A stretch of DNA of 10,773 bases. It comes from an uncultured Clostridia bacterium. GTDB lineage: Bacteria > Bacillota > Clostridia > UBA1381. The DNA is taken from positions 1 through 10,773 of the forward strand of contig CALXSW010000033.1 of assembly GCA_944391255.1 (NCBI GenBank), read 5' to 3'. Shown in pieces: positions 4,816 through 10,773 of this stretch (within the stretch, counting starts at the first letter, position 1; the number at the start of each line of letters is the position of its first letter). Made by a program: the position numbers and the translations under genes. A model generated the notes under the pieces. The model did no database searches, was not told the origin of the DNA, and saw only the letters and a program-made list of their open reading frames with translations.

Positions 4816-6633
4816 TTAGATCTCTACAAATTCTATACTGTTTCCGTATATAATAACGTATGAGCCGCTGTTTAGAAGAAGAACATCGTTTACAGTCATA
4901 GGAGCGGTGTATACTGACTTGTTATCCGATCCGGCTTTGCCGCAGATAATATCACGTTCATAGCAATATAGAACAGTTGACCTGTATACGTCTATAAAGT
5001 CGGGCTTATTTTCGATTATCGCGGAAGCCTCAAGATCTCCGGCAGGAGAGTAAAGATTTACTATAGGCAGGTTATCATCTGTAAACGCGACTATCCTGTT
5101 CCCCTTTTCGTCGTGCGCTGTGCATGAGATATAAACGTCGTCATAGCGCTTATCGTATCTTAGACCGCAGCTGTCGGTGAGAGAAATTATACTGTTGTCA
5201 CCAGATGCGAACACGTCACTGCCGTTATTGAACAGGTTAAATACAAGCGTGTTCTGAAGCTCTATGCCGGCAAACGGCTCAGGCGCGGAAATATCAAACA
5301 TCATAACATATGAATTTACCGTGCTTGAGGTATCTACAAGAGAAACAGACAGCACCCTTGTCTTTGTTATAGTTGACGCGGTTATATAGTTCACGCCTGA
5401 CGCCCATGAAAATATCTCCTCGCCGTACTTGTTTATAACAAGAACAGCGCCCTTATAAGCCGGACGGTCTGTAACAAGCACAACATCGCCGCGCTCAGAT
5501 ACCTCGCATGAAACGATCGTGTTCTGTATTTCTATATTGAACTGTAATTTATCGCCCTTATACAGGCTGACTGCCGTTCCGCCCTCTGACGCTATCGCTA
5601 TATATTTTCCGGCTGTTGAAATAAGCGGATTTGATATATTTGTATTAAGCTCCCATTTCAGGCGTCCGCTAGAGTTATAAAGGCACAGGTAATTCGATTT
5701 TGCGCAGGCAACCCCGTTATCGTATACTGAAAAACCGGAACTGCCTGCATCAACAAAAGGGAGTGTTACCGTTTCCCTTTCTATGCCGGTGCGGTTTGAG
5801 GCAACGTTCTGGATATTTTCCAATTCGTCAGAATCGTTTGCCACCTCGTCATACTGTTCTCCGGTCGAGTTTAGAACGTCAAGGCTTGATCCGAAATCTG
5901 AATCGGAGAGGTCATCACCCTGCGTCGGGATAAATGAAGCCGGATCGAACTCTATGCCGATAGAATCGAGTATGAGATCCATATTATATTCAAAGTTTCT
6001 TTTATATGTCCCTACATATACGTTGTCTGTGAGGTAGAACCATATTCCGCCGAAGGCTATAGCGCTCAGTATGAGCGTTACCCAAAGCGGCTTAAGAGCA
6101 TACCATATGCCCCGCTCATCTTCATCATAATAATCTTCATCGTCCTCGTCAGGCTCTATGCTTATCTGCCTGCGCCTGCGCGGCTCATCATCATAAAAAT
6201 CTCTTTTGTTATTTTTCATAGGTGTATGTTCGCTTTCATCGCTGCGCGGTTCAGAAACGCCCGCGCCATAGAGATCCATGTTGCCGAGGACCTCTTCCGC
6301 GACCGGCTCATTCGCTGTGTGAGCCGGTGCTGTGTCTATGCGCACCGTTTCTTCTGTGACAGGCTCAGACTCATCTGTATCATTGACTTGCTGCTGTAAT
6401 GATTTGCGCGGCATTACTACAGTGTCGCCGAGATCGTCAGCCGTATCAGGCTCATCATGCTTTTTGATGATCACCCTTGTAGCGCCCATATCCTCAGGCG
6501 CTGACGGCTCATCGCTTTTTTTCGGATCGCTTTCAGTTTCAGCTTTATTGTCCTCAGCCTCTTTTTTATCGTCGCTGCCTCTGTCGTAATATTGTATAAG
6601 CTCGTTTAATATATCTTCGCGGTTTTCAGCCAT
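4816..6633 (-). CDS. DUF5711-family single-pass membrane protein with beta-propeller-like domain
   Basis: 605 residues from the chosen ATG at 6631-6633, which overlaps the truA stop (TAATG) and follows AAGGAGG (6644-6650); a longer frame upstream lies inside truA. Residues 1-175 are acidic and of low complexity, with Thr-containing patterns GATRVI, GDTVVM and EETVRI (T52, T71, T96), then an Arg cluster (PRRRRQ, 151-156) and an Asp/Glu/Tyr stretch (161-173). One membrane helix spans about 180-201. The outer part, about 290-605, is made of repeated beta-rich units such as FSVYDNGVACAKSNYLCLYN and GKYIAIASEGGTAVSLY, like a propeller of the DUF5711 type. Such proteins often neighbour CvpA genes in Clostridia, as here. 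Function is unknown; topology suggests a sensor or envelope scaffold. Confidence 0.8.
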   Translation of the reverse strand: MAENREDILNELIQYYDRGSDDKKEAEDNKAETESDPKKSDEPSAPEDMGATRVIIKKHDEPDTADDLGDTVVMPRKSLQQQVNDTDESEPVTEETVRIDTAPAHTANEPVAEEVLGNMDLYGAGVSEPRSDESEHTPMKNNKRDFYDDEPRRRRQISIEPDEDDEDYYDEDERGIWYALKPLWVTLILSAIAFGGIWFYLTDNVYVGTYKRNFEYNMDLILDSIGIEFDPASFIPTQGDDLSDSDFGSSLDVLNSTGEQYDEVANDSDELENIQNVASNRTGIERETVTLPFVDAGSSGFSVYDNGVACAKSNYLCLYNSSGRLKWELNTNISNPLISTAGKYIAIASEGGTAVSLYKGDKLQFNIEIQNTIVSCEVSERGDVVLVTDRPAYKGAVLVINKYGEEIFSWASGVNYITASTITKTRVLSVSLVDTSSTVNSYVMMFDISAPEPFAGIELQNTLVFNLFNNGSDVFASGDNSIISLTDSCGLRYDKRYDDVYISCTAHDEKGNRIVAFTDDNLPIVNLYSPAGDLEASAIIENKPDFIDVYRSTVLYCYERDIICGKAGSDNKSVYTAPMTVNDVLLLNSGSYVIIYGNSIEFVEI

Positions 6634-7364
6634 TAATAGAATACCTCCTTGAGATGCAGCCCTTTTGCCGGGGCTGTTATTCCGGCTCTGCTCCTGCATC
6701 CGGATCTTATAATGTCGGGCATATCGTCGGGGTCAAGCCTGCCTTCGCCTGTGTATACAAGCGTTCCGACTATTATTCTGACCATATTATACAGAAATCC
6801 GTTGCCCGTTACATCAATGGTTATAATATTGTTTTTCGATGTAATATCTATATCGTATATTGTGCGCACTGTCGTTTTTACCGTGAATCCGCTCGAGGCA
6901 AATCCTATAAAGTCATGCTCGCCTATAAATGCTCTCGCCGCTCTTTTCATTCTGTCAATATCGAGATGGTACTTGTGGTGCCATGCGAATCTTGACATAT
7001 AAACGTCCGGAAACTCGTTATTGTCTATAACATATCGATAGCATTTTGATGTCGCGGAGGAATTGGCATGAAATCCGTCGTCTGCTGTTTCGGCGCCGGT
7101 GCATACTATATCATCCGGCAGCGCGGTGTTGAGCGCGTACGGTATGCGGTCGGGAGGAATAGTGGAGCTTGTCTGAAAGCTCGCGACATATTTCATTGCA
7201 TGGACTCCCGAATCAGTCCTTCCGCAGCCTATAGGCGTCACATCTTCTTTTGTGATCTTTCTCAGCGCGTCACGGAGCGCGCCCTGAACGGTCGGAAGTC
7301 CCGGCTGGATCTGCCATCCGCGGTATTCCGTTCCGTCAAACTGTAAATATAACTTAATATTCAT
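6633..7364 (-). CDS. truA: tRNA pseudouridine(38-40) synthase TruA
   Basis: A 243-residue TruA that converts uridines 38-40 of the tRNA anticodon arm to pseudouridine. The family opening (IKLYLQFDGTEYRGWQIQPGLPTVQGAL, residues 3-30) is followed by the catalytic motif GCGRTDSGVHA (47-57) with the nucleophile D51. Other family segments are CYRYVIDN, FIGEHDFIGFASSG and NGFLYNMVRIIVGTL. Length is usual (about 245). It follows ecfT by 42 nt, an order common in Firmicutes (ecfA1-ecfA2-ecfT-truA), but the next gene is a DUF5711 gene with which it overlaps by one base, and not rplM. The ribosome binding site AAGGA is about 10 nt upstream of the ATG. Confidence 0.96.
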   Translation of the reverse strand: MNIKLYLQFDGTEYRGWQIQPGLPTVQGALRDALRKITKEDVTPIGCGRTDSGVHAMKYVASFQTSSTIPPDRIPYALNTALPDDIVCTGAETADDGFHANSSATSKCYRYVIDNNEFPDVYMSRFAWHHKYHLDIDRMKRAARAFIGEHDFIGFASSGFTVKTTVRTIYDIDITSKNNIITIDVTGNGFLYNMVRIIVGTLVYTGEGRLDPDDMPDIIRSGCRSRAGITAPAKGLHLKEVFY

Positions 7365-7381
7365 CCTATTATATCCTTAAT

Positions 7382-7410
7382 ATTATATCATTACTTTTAT
7401 CAAATTTCAA
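7382..7410 (-). promoter_or_regulatory. Possible promoter for truA and the DUF5711 gene
   Basis: TTGAAA (7405-7410) and TATAAT (7382-7387) are 17 nt apart on the minus strand; the -35 overlaps the ecfT stop codon. A start about 7 nt after the -10 would leave only about 11 nt of leader and would cut into the AAGGA site, which counts against it. It may supplement read-through from ecfT. Confidence 0.4.
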
Positions 7411-8204
7411 TGGTAAAATTCAAATATTAACAAAAATCCGCATATTATTATCAAAACTCCGGCGAACAAAAGATCATTTGCGCCAATATGCGTTTTTTTT
7501 CTCGAGCTGCGCGTTCCTCTGCCGTAGCAGCGCGAGTCCATGGCGAGCGACAATTCGTCCGCTTTCCGGAACACGCTCAAAAACAGCGGTATCGTCACAG
7601 GGATAACAGAACGCAGCCTTGATAACAGCTTTCCGCTGCTAAGATCAGCGCCGCGCGCGCGCTGCGCTTTCATTATGCGCTCCGCCTCATCTGCAAAAAG
7701 CGGTATGAACCGCAGCGTCACCGACATTATCATCGCGATATCGTCCACGGGTATCTTTATCATTTTTAGGGGACGCATAAGACGCGCGAGGGCGTCTGTG
7801 AGATCTATGGGCGATGTTGTCAGCGTCAGAATAGACGCGCCTGTAACGAACAGGATAAATCTTGACGCCGTGAGCAGAGCAAAACTCACTCCCTCAACTG
7901 TAATGCTGAGCGCGTGCCACTGCCATATAATATTTCCCTTAACAGTAAAAATATTAAAAATTATTGTAAAAAGTATCAGCCACCGCAGCGGTTTCAGTCC
8001 TTTTATAACATATCTTATCGGCAGACGCGCGGCAGCTGCCGCGGAAAGCACCGCCGCCGCGAGAACAGCTATAGCTATCATAGTCGAGCATGAAAGCGAT
8101 GCTATAGAAAAAAGCAGCGTGCATATTATCTTTGTGCGCCCATCAAGCTTGTGCAGGAAAGAGTTGGTGTCGACATATCTGCCGACAGTTATATCCTTGA
8201 GCAT
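7407..8204 (-). CDS. ecfT: ECF transporter transmembrane subunit EcfT
   Basis: A 265-residue T component of an energy-coupling-factor importer. EcfT joins the two ATPases to a substrate-binding S subunit in the cytoplasmic membrane. The N-terminus (VDTNSFLHKLDGRTKII, 11-27) is typical of the family. Hydrophobic segments lie at about 28-58, 73-87, 105-128 and 244-262. The two coupling motifs are AQRARGA (180-186) and AMDSRCYGRGTR (221-232); the second keeps the Arg but shows SRC where ARG is usual. The ribosome binding site AAAGGAG lies 5-11 nt upstream. The gene follows ecfA2 after a 97-nt gap filled by short repeats. No S subunit gene is near, as expected for group II ECF systems, where one core serves several dispersed S proteins. 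Confidence 0.95.
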   Translation of the reverse strand: MLKDITVGRYVDTNSFLHKLDGRTKIICTLLFSIASLSCSTMIAIAVLAAAVLSAAAAARLPIRYVIKGLKPLRWLILFTIIFNIFTVKGNIIWQWHALSITVEGVSFALLTASRFILFVTGASILTLTTSPIDLTDALARLMRPLKMIKIPVDDIAMIMSVTLRFIPLFADEAERIMKAQRARGADLSSGKLLSRLRSVIPVTIPLFLSVFRKADELSLAMDSRCYGRGTRSSRKKTHIGANDLLFAGVLIIICGFLLIFEFYH

Positions 8205-8222
8205 TATATTCTCCTTTAGAAA

Positions 8223-8301
8223 TTATTTTTTGATAGAACTTTTTTTGATAGAATTTTTTTTTGATAGAACTTATTTTCCGATAAAACTTATTTTATCAGA
8301 A
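8223..8301. repeat. Degenerate 15-17-nt tandem repeat between ecfA2 and ecfT
   Basis: The plus strand shows TTTTTTGATAGAACT-like units: GATAGAA begins at 8232, 8247 and 8263, then GATAAAA at 8280 and a further decayed copy (ATCAGAA) near 8296. Spacing is 15-17 nt. It fills nearly the whole gap between two otherwise tightly spaced genes and ends near the ecfT ribosome binding site. Confidence 0.65.
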
Positions 8302-9114
8302 TTATTTTAACAGCCGCATAATATTTCTGTACGCGTCAGAAACGGACAGCGGCGTTCCTATATCTATGCCTCTTTCGCAAAGCGCGATAGAAAGCTTCAT
8401 CATCTCCGGTATATCAAGACCGCATGAAATAAGCTGTTCCTTATTTGAAAAAACCTCGTCAGGCGCGCCCTGCATGATAAGCTCTCCGCTGTCAAGAACG
8501 AGGATATTATCTGCAAATTCCGCCGCGTCCTCCATTGAATGGGTGACAAAGACAACAGTCATATTCTTGTTTTCTTCTATAAGCTCTGATATTACGGAGA
8601 ACACGAGCTGTCTTCCCGATGGATCAAGTCCGGCTGCCGGCTCATCAAGCAGCAGAATATCTCTTTTCATTGCGAGTATGCCGGCTATTGCTGCGAGCCG
8701 TTTCTGACCGCCCGAAAGAGTGAATGGCGAGTATTTCATCATATCGCTGTCTATACGCATTTTAGTTGCGGCATATTTTACGCGCTCATCAGCCTCCGCT
8801 TTGCTTGATCCGCTGTTTAGCGGACCGAAAGCTATATCGTCATATACCGTTTCGGCGAACAGCTGATACTCCGGGTATTGAAACACGAGTCCGGCTGTCT
8901 TAGGCGACATCTCTTTTCCGTCTGCGGTTATAGCGCCGCAGTCGGGTTTTATTAGTCCGGCGAGCAGCTCCATAAGCGTTGATTTTCCGCTGCCGGTATG
9001 ACCTATAATGGCTGTTACGGCGCCGGACGGGATAGAGGCGGTTATACTTTTAAGCGCATGCACGCTCCCGGCAGGCGTGCTGTATTTGTATGATACGTTC
9101 TTTATTTCTATCAT
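8302..9114 (-). CDS. ecfA2: ECF transporter ATPase EcfA2
   Basis: A 270-residue ABC ATPase of the energy-coupling-factor type. Walker A is GHTGSGKST (38-46), the Q-loop is VFQYPEYQLFAETV (77-90, Q79), the signature is LSGGQKR (133-139), Walker B is ILLLDEP (153-159) with catalytic E158, and the switch His is H192. The Q-loop continuation PEYQLFAETVYDDIAFGP is diagnostic of EcfA proteins, and the C-terminal extension (about 225-270) is the one EcfA dimers use. The start overlaps the ecfA1 stop by four bases (ATGA), so the two ATPases are likely made in equal amounts. The 2 suffix follows gene order. Confidence 0.95.
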   Translation of the reverse strand: MIEIKNVSYKYSTPAGSVHALKSITASIPSGAVTAIIGHTGSGKSTLMELLAGLIKPDCGAITADGKEMSPKTAGLVFQYPEYQLFAETVYDDIAFGPLNSGSSKAEADERVKYAATKMRIDSDMMKYSPFTLSGGQKRLAAIAGILAMKRDILLLDEPAAGLDPSGRQLVFSVISELIEENKNMTVVFVTHSMEDAAEFADNILVLDSGELIMQGAPDEVFSNKEQLISCGLDIPEMMKLSIALCERGIDIGTPLSVSDAYRNIMRLLK

Positions 9115-9941
9115 TTTGTATCGCCTTTCATCAGCTTATATATAATATCGGCGCAGCCATCAGCGTCAAGAGCTGTGCGCTGTATCGGTAAGCCGCTTTT
9201 TTTCAGCATTTGGCAAAGCTTTGCGCATGGCGGCAGGCAAAGACCGCTTTCCTCTGTCATTTCCGGATCGGAAAATATTTCAGCAGGCGGTGCGTCAGCC
9301 GTTATTCTGCCGCCGTCCATGATCATTATCCTGTCAGAGAGCGCCGCCTCCTCCATATAGTGCGTTATCCAGATCACGGACATATTAAGCTCTGATTTTA
9401 GACGTCTCGCGCAGCTTATGACTTTTTTTCGCGAAATGGGATCAAGCATGGACGTGCTTTCGTCAAACACGATATACCGCGGCTTCATCGCGAGTATGCC
9501 GGCTATTGCCGCAAGCTGCTTTTGACCGCCTGAAAGCTCGTTTATCGGTCTGCGCCGCAAATGATATATCCCAGTTTCCTTTAGGGCAAACTCCGTCCTC
9601 TGCGCGATTTCCTCCGCGTCAAGACCGAGATTTTCAGGCCCGAACGCCGTATCGTCCTCAACTATAGCCGCTGCCGCCTGTGATTCCGGATTCTGAAACA
9701 CTATCCCGACTTTTTCGCGTATATCAAAAATACGCTCCTCGTCTGATGTCGGTATCCCGTCAACTGTGACGCTGCCCTCTTTCGGAATCATAAGACCGTT
9801 CAAATGCTTTGCGAGAGTTGATTTGCCCGAACCGTTTCTGCCGAGTATAGCTGTGAATGTGCCGCGTTCTATGCGCATATTTATATCATTTAAGATCGTT
9901 CTGCCGCCGATGCGGCTGTAAAGGCCTTTTACTTCTATCAT
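9111..9941 (-). CDS. ecfA1: ECF transporter ATPase EcfA1
   Basis: A 276-residue ABC ATPase, partner of EcfA2. Walker A is GRNGSGKST (34-42), the Q-loop VFQNPESQ (81-88, Q83), the signature LSGGQKQ (136-142), Walker B YIVFDES (156-162) with E161, and the switch His H194. The FDESTSMLDP sequence (159-168) is the EcfA1-type form of this region. The start at ATG 9939-9941 fits the family's MIEVKGL opening; an in-frame extension of 47 codons upstream contains the promoter and has no EcfA similarity, so I reject it. The ribosome binding site is weak (CGGAG). First gene of the ecfA1-ecfA2-ecfT-truA series. Confidence 0.95.
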   Translation of the reverse strand: MIEVKGLYSRIGGRTILNDINMRIERGTFTAILGRNGSGKSTLAKHLNGLMIPKEGSVTVDGIPTSDEERIFDIREKVGIVFQNPESQAAAAIVEDDTAFGPENLGLDAEEIAQRTEFALKETGIYHLRRRPINELSGGQKQLAAIAGILAMKPRYIVFDESTSMLDPISRKKVISCARRLKSELNMSVIWITHYMEEAALSDRIMIMDGGRITADAPPAEIFSDPEMTEESGLCLPPCAKLCQMLKKSGLPIQRTALDADGCADIIYKLMKGDTK

Positions 9942-9964
9942 GTTCCGACTCCGTCTGTTGTTTT

Positions 9965-9998
9965 TTGCAATTATACCATAAAAAAAACATAATTGCAA
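9965..9998. promoter_or_regulatory. Promoter of the ecf operon within a perfect inverted repeat
   Basis: On the minus strand TTGCAA (9993-9998) and TATAAT (9970-9975) are 17 nt apart, giving a leader of about 20 nt for ecfA1. Both boxes lie in the inverted repeat TTGCAATTAT-N14-ATAATTGCAA (9965-9974 and 9989-9998). Because of the symmetry the plus strand also has TTGCAA (9965-9970), 17 nt, CATAAT (9988-9993), so two-way transcription is possible. Confidence 0.65.
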
Positions 9999-10037
9999 CA
10001 GTCGTACATATAAACTGTCATATTTTCGGAAAAGTGC

Positions 10038-10066
10038 TTGAATTTTTGAGATAAAAAGAGTATAAT
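10038..10066 (+). promoter_or_regulatory. Sigma-A-type promoter facing the structured non-coding element
   Basis: TTGAAT (10038-10043) and TATAAT (10061-10066) are separated by 17 nt. The predicted start, about 10073, coincides with the 5' hairpin of the element at 10069-10344. No protein-coding gene lies downstream on the plus strand for over 600 nt, so any transcript is likely non-coding. Confidence 0.55.
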
Positions 10067-10068
10067 AA

Positions 10069-10344
10069 AGAGGCTGTTGCAAAACTCAACGAGCTTGCAG
10101 CAGCCTCTTGGGGCTTTAGCAAAATAGTGCAGAACGGACGAAACGAAATGGCGCAGCCATTATCCCGAAGGCGTACGTTGGTACGTCGAGTGGTGAGTTT
10201 CGTTCGTAACATAAAGCGATATAGATGCAGAAATTTGCATTTATGAAAATTTCTGCTTTAACTATTAACAGCAGTGATCCACAAAAAGCCTTATATGCTT
10301 TGTCCGTTTCGCTTTATGTGGCCTGTGCATTTTGCTACAGTCCC
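10069..10344 (+). ncRNA. Candidate structured RNA or non-autonomous mobile element
   Basis: About 275 bp without a credible ORF but full of pairing arms. H1: AGAGGCTGTTGCAA (10069-10082) with TTGCAGCAGCCTCT (10095-10108). Outer stem A: GGGGCTTTAGCAAAAT (10110-10125) with ATTTTGCTACAGTCCC (10329-10344), one G-T and one mismatch in 16. Stem B: ACGGACGAAAC (10134-10144) with GTTTCGTTCGT (10197-10207), enclosing AATGGC/GCCATT (10147-10161) and CGTAC/GTACG (10172-10185). Stem C: ACATAAAGCGA (10209-10219) with TCGCTTTATGT (10309-10319), enclosing D: GCAGAAATTT (10227-10236) with AAATTTCTGC (10247-10256). Together these form a closed multibranch fold. A promoter lies directly upstream. Stem A also reads as terminal inverted repeats of a MITE, and H1 begins with a related GAGGCTGTTGCAAAA. 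I see no target-site duplication. On the minus strand H1 is followed by TTTATTAT and could end the transcript of the small gene at 10371. Confidence 0.5.
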
Positions 10345-10370
10345 ATTTGAAAGGGAAGTTTATATTGGTA

Positions 10371-10520
10371 TTAGCTGTGTACAATAAATTTTGTAAATAA
10401 GCCGCCGGCGAAAAATATCGCTGCCGCGGCAAGAACGGCTGTGCCGATAAGACCGGAAGCAGTCCCGAACGATATTAAAAAAAGTATTATCGATAAAATA
10501 AAATAAGTACAAGATTCCAT
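10371..10520 (-). CDS. Small two-helix membrane protein, 49 aa
   Basis: The peptide (MESCTYFILSIILFL at its start, GLFTKFIVHS at its end) has two hydrophobic helices, about 5-27 and 25-44, and almost no charged residues apart from E2 and K44. The start is well supported: AAGGAGG (10527-10533) lies 6 nt before the ATG, and a promoter is found 77 nt upstream. The frame is open further upstream but that stretch is basic, unlike the rest, and lacks a ribosome binding site. I do not recognize a family. It reads alone on the minus strand toward the structured element. Confidence 0.6.
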   Translation of the reverse strand: MESCTYFILSIILFLISFGTASGLIGTAVLAAAAIFFAGGLFTKFIVHS

Positions 10521-10596
10521 AATATCCCTCCTTGCCGTAATGCGGCGTGATATGATTTTAAAAATCCAAACATATGTTCGCTTTTTCTTAATTTGA

Positions 10597-10625
10597 ATTA
10601 TACCACACTTTTTTGGAAAATGCAA
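10597..10625 (-). promoter_or_regulatory. Promoter of the 49-aa membrane protein gene
   Basis: TTGCAT (10620-10625) and TATAAT (10597-10602) are 17 nt apart on the minus strand. The leader of about 70 nt carries a small hairpin, GCCG-CATTA-CGGC, directly before the AAGGAGG ribosome binding site. Confidence 0.55.
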
Positions 10626-10746
10626 GCCTTATTTTTTTATTGCACCATATATGGGATATAAAGAGCGAAAAGCGCTCCCTTATGCGTTTTTTCTGCATCG
10701 GGATCGGCGGGATCTTTGCTGTTATAATGAAAGGATGATAGAGAAA

Positions 10747-10773
10747 ATGATGACGATACTTTATGAGGTTCAC
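10747..10773 (+). CDS. Partial CDS, N-terminus only (possibly TatD-linked radical SAM protein)
   Basis: Nine codons, MMTILYEVH, run off the right edge. GAAAGGA (10729-10735) lies 11 nt before the chosen ATG; in-frame ATGs at 10735 and 10750 are alternatives. A TATAAT occurs at 10723-10728 without a good -35. I recall openings of the form M-x-I-L-Y-E-V-H in the radical SAM proteins linked to TatD nucleases, but the CxxxCxxC motif that would prove it is outside the window, so the name is a guess. Confidence 0.35.

Noticed and set aside
7540..8310. A 256-codon plus-strand frame antisense to ecfT.
   Set aside because: Its end runs through the tandem repeats (repetitive Phe/Leu/Ile residues), it has no start signal, and ecfT is well supported.
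9942..10082. A 47-codon N-terminal extension of ecfA1.
   Set aside because: It would span the promoter, is unlike EcfA proteins, and the internal ATG fits the family start.
10588..10773. A 61-codon minus-strand frame at the right edge.
   Set aside because: It is Lys/Arg/Ile-rich without domain character, has no stop-start logic with its neighbours, and covers the promoter of the 49-aa gene and the start of a plus-strand gene.

Overview
The window looks like chromosomal DNA from a low-to-medium GC Firmicute of the class Clostridia, probably a gut Ruminococcus/Oscillospiraceae-type organism. This rests on strong AGGAGG-type ribosome binding sites, sigma-A promoters of TTGACA-17-TATAAT form, a clostridial holin, a DUF5711-CvpA neighbourhood, a group II ECF transporter core linked to truA, and an [4Fe-4S]-type IlvD. 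The genus is an inference.

Left part (1-2255). A partial minus-strand gene leaves the window at base 1. About 420 bp without a gene follow, holding hairpins and a 14-unit pentanucleotide tract. Next comes a two-gene, plus-strand, phage-type lysis cassette: a holin and an N-acetylmuramoyl-L-alanine amidase. The amidase gene contains a very strong internal ribosome binding site and in-frame ATG that would make its C-terminal wall-binding part as a separate protein. A convergent minus-strand gene encodes a membrane/zinc-ribbon/SHOCT protein whose 3' end looks shifted in frame at a run of eight A.

Middle (2370-4700). ilvD (branched-chain amino acid synthesis) has its own promoter with a perfect 7-5-7 palindrome in the -35/-10 spacer, and a terminator-like hairpin just ahead of the ribosome binding site. 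Upstream lies a CvpA-like membrane protein whose start overlaps a 13-codon leader ORF rich in Ile/Val/Leu.

Right part (4702-9998). A minus-strand run reads ecfA1-ecfA2-ecfT-truA-DUF5711 protein. The first three encode the energizing module (two ATPases and the T subunit) of a vitamin/metal ECF importer; no substrate-binding S subunit is visible. truA makes pseudouridine 38-40 in tRNA. The DUF5711 protein is a single-pass membrane protein with an acidic tail and a beta-propeller-like outer part. The unit begins at a promoter whose -35 and -10 lie within a 10-bp perfect inverted repeat.

Far right (10038-10773). A roughly 275-bp non-coding element has its own sigma-A-type promoter, a 16-bp terminal inverted repeat and at least five nested or side-by-side hairpins. 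It could be a structured RNA or a non-autonomous mobile element. Part of it resembles the inverted-repeat element at 4702-4808. A 49-residue two-helix membrane protein (minus) and the first codons of a plus-strand gene, perhaps a TatD-linked radical SAM protein, finish the window.
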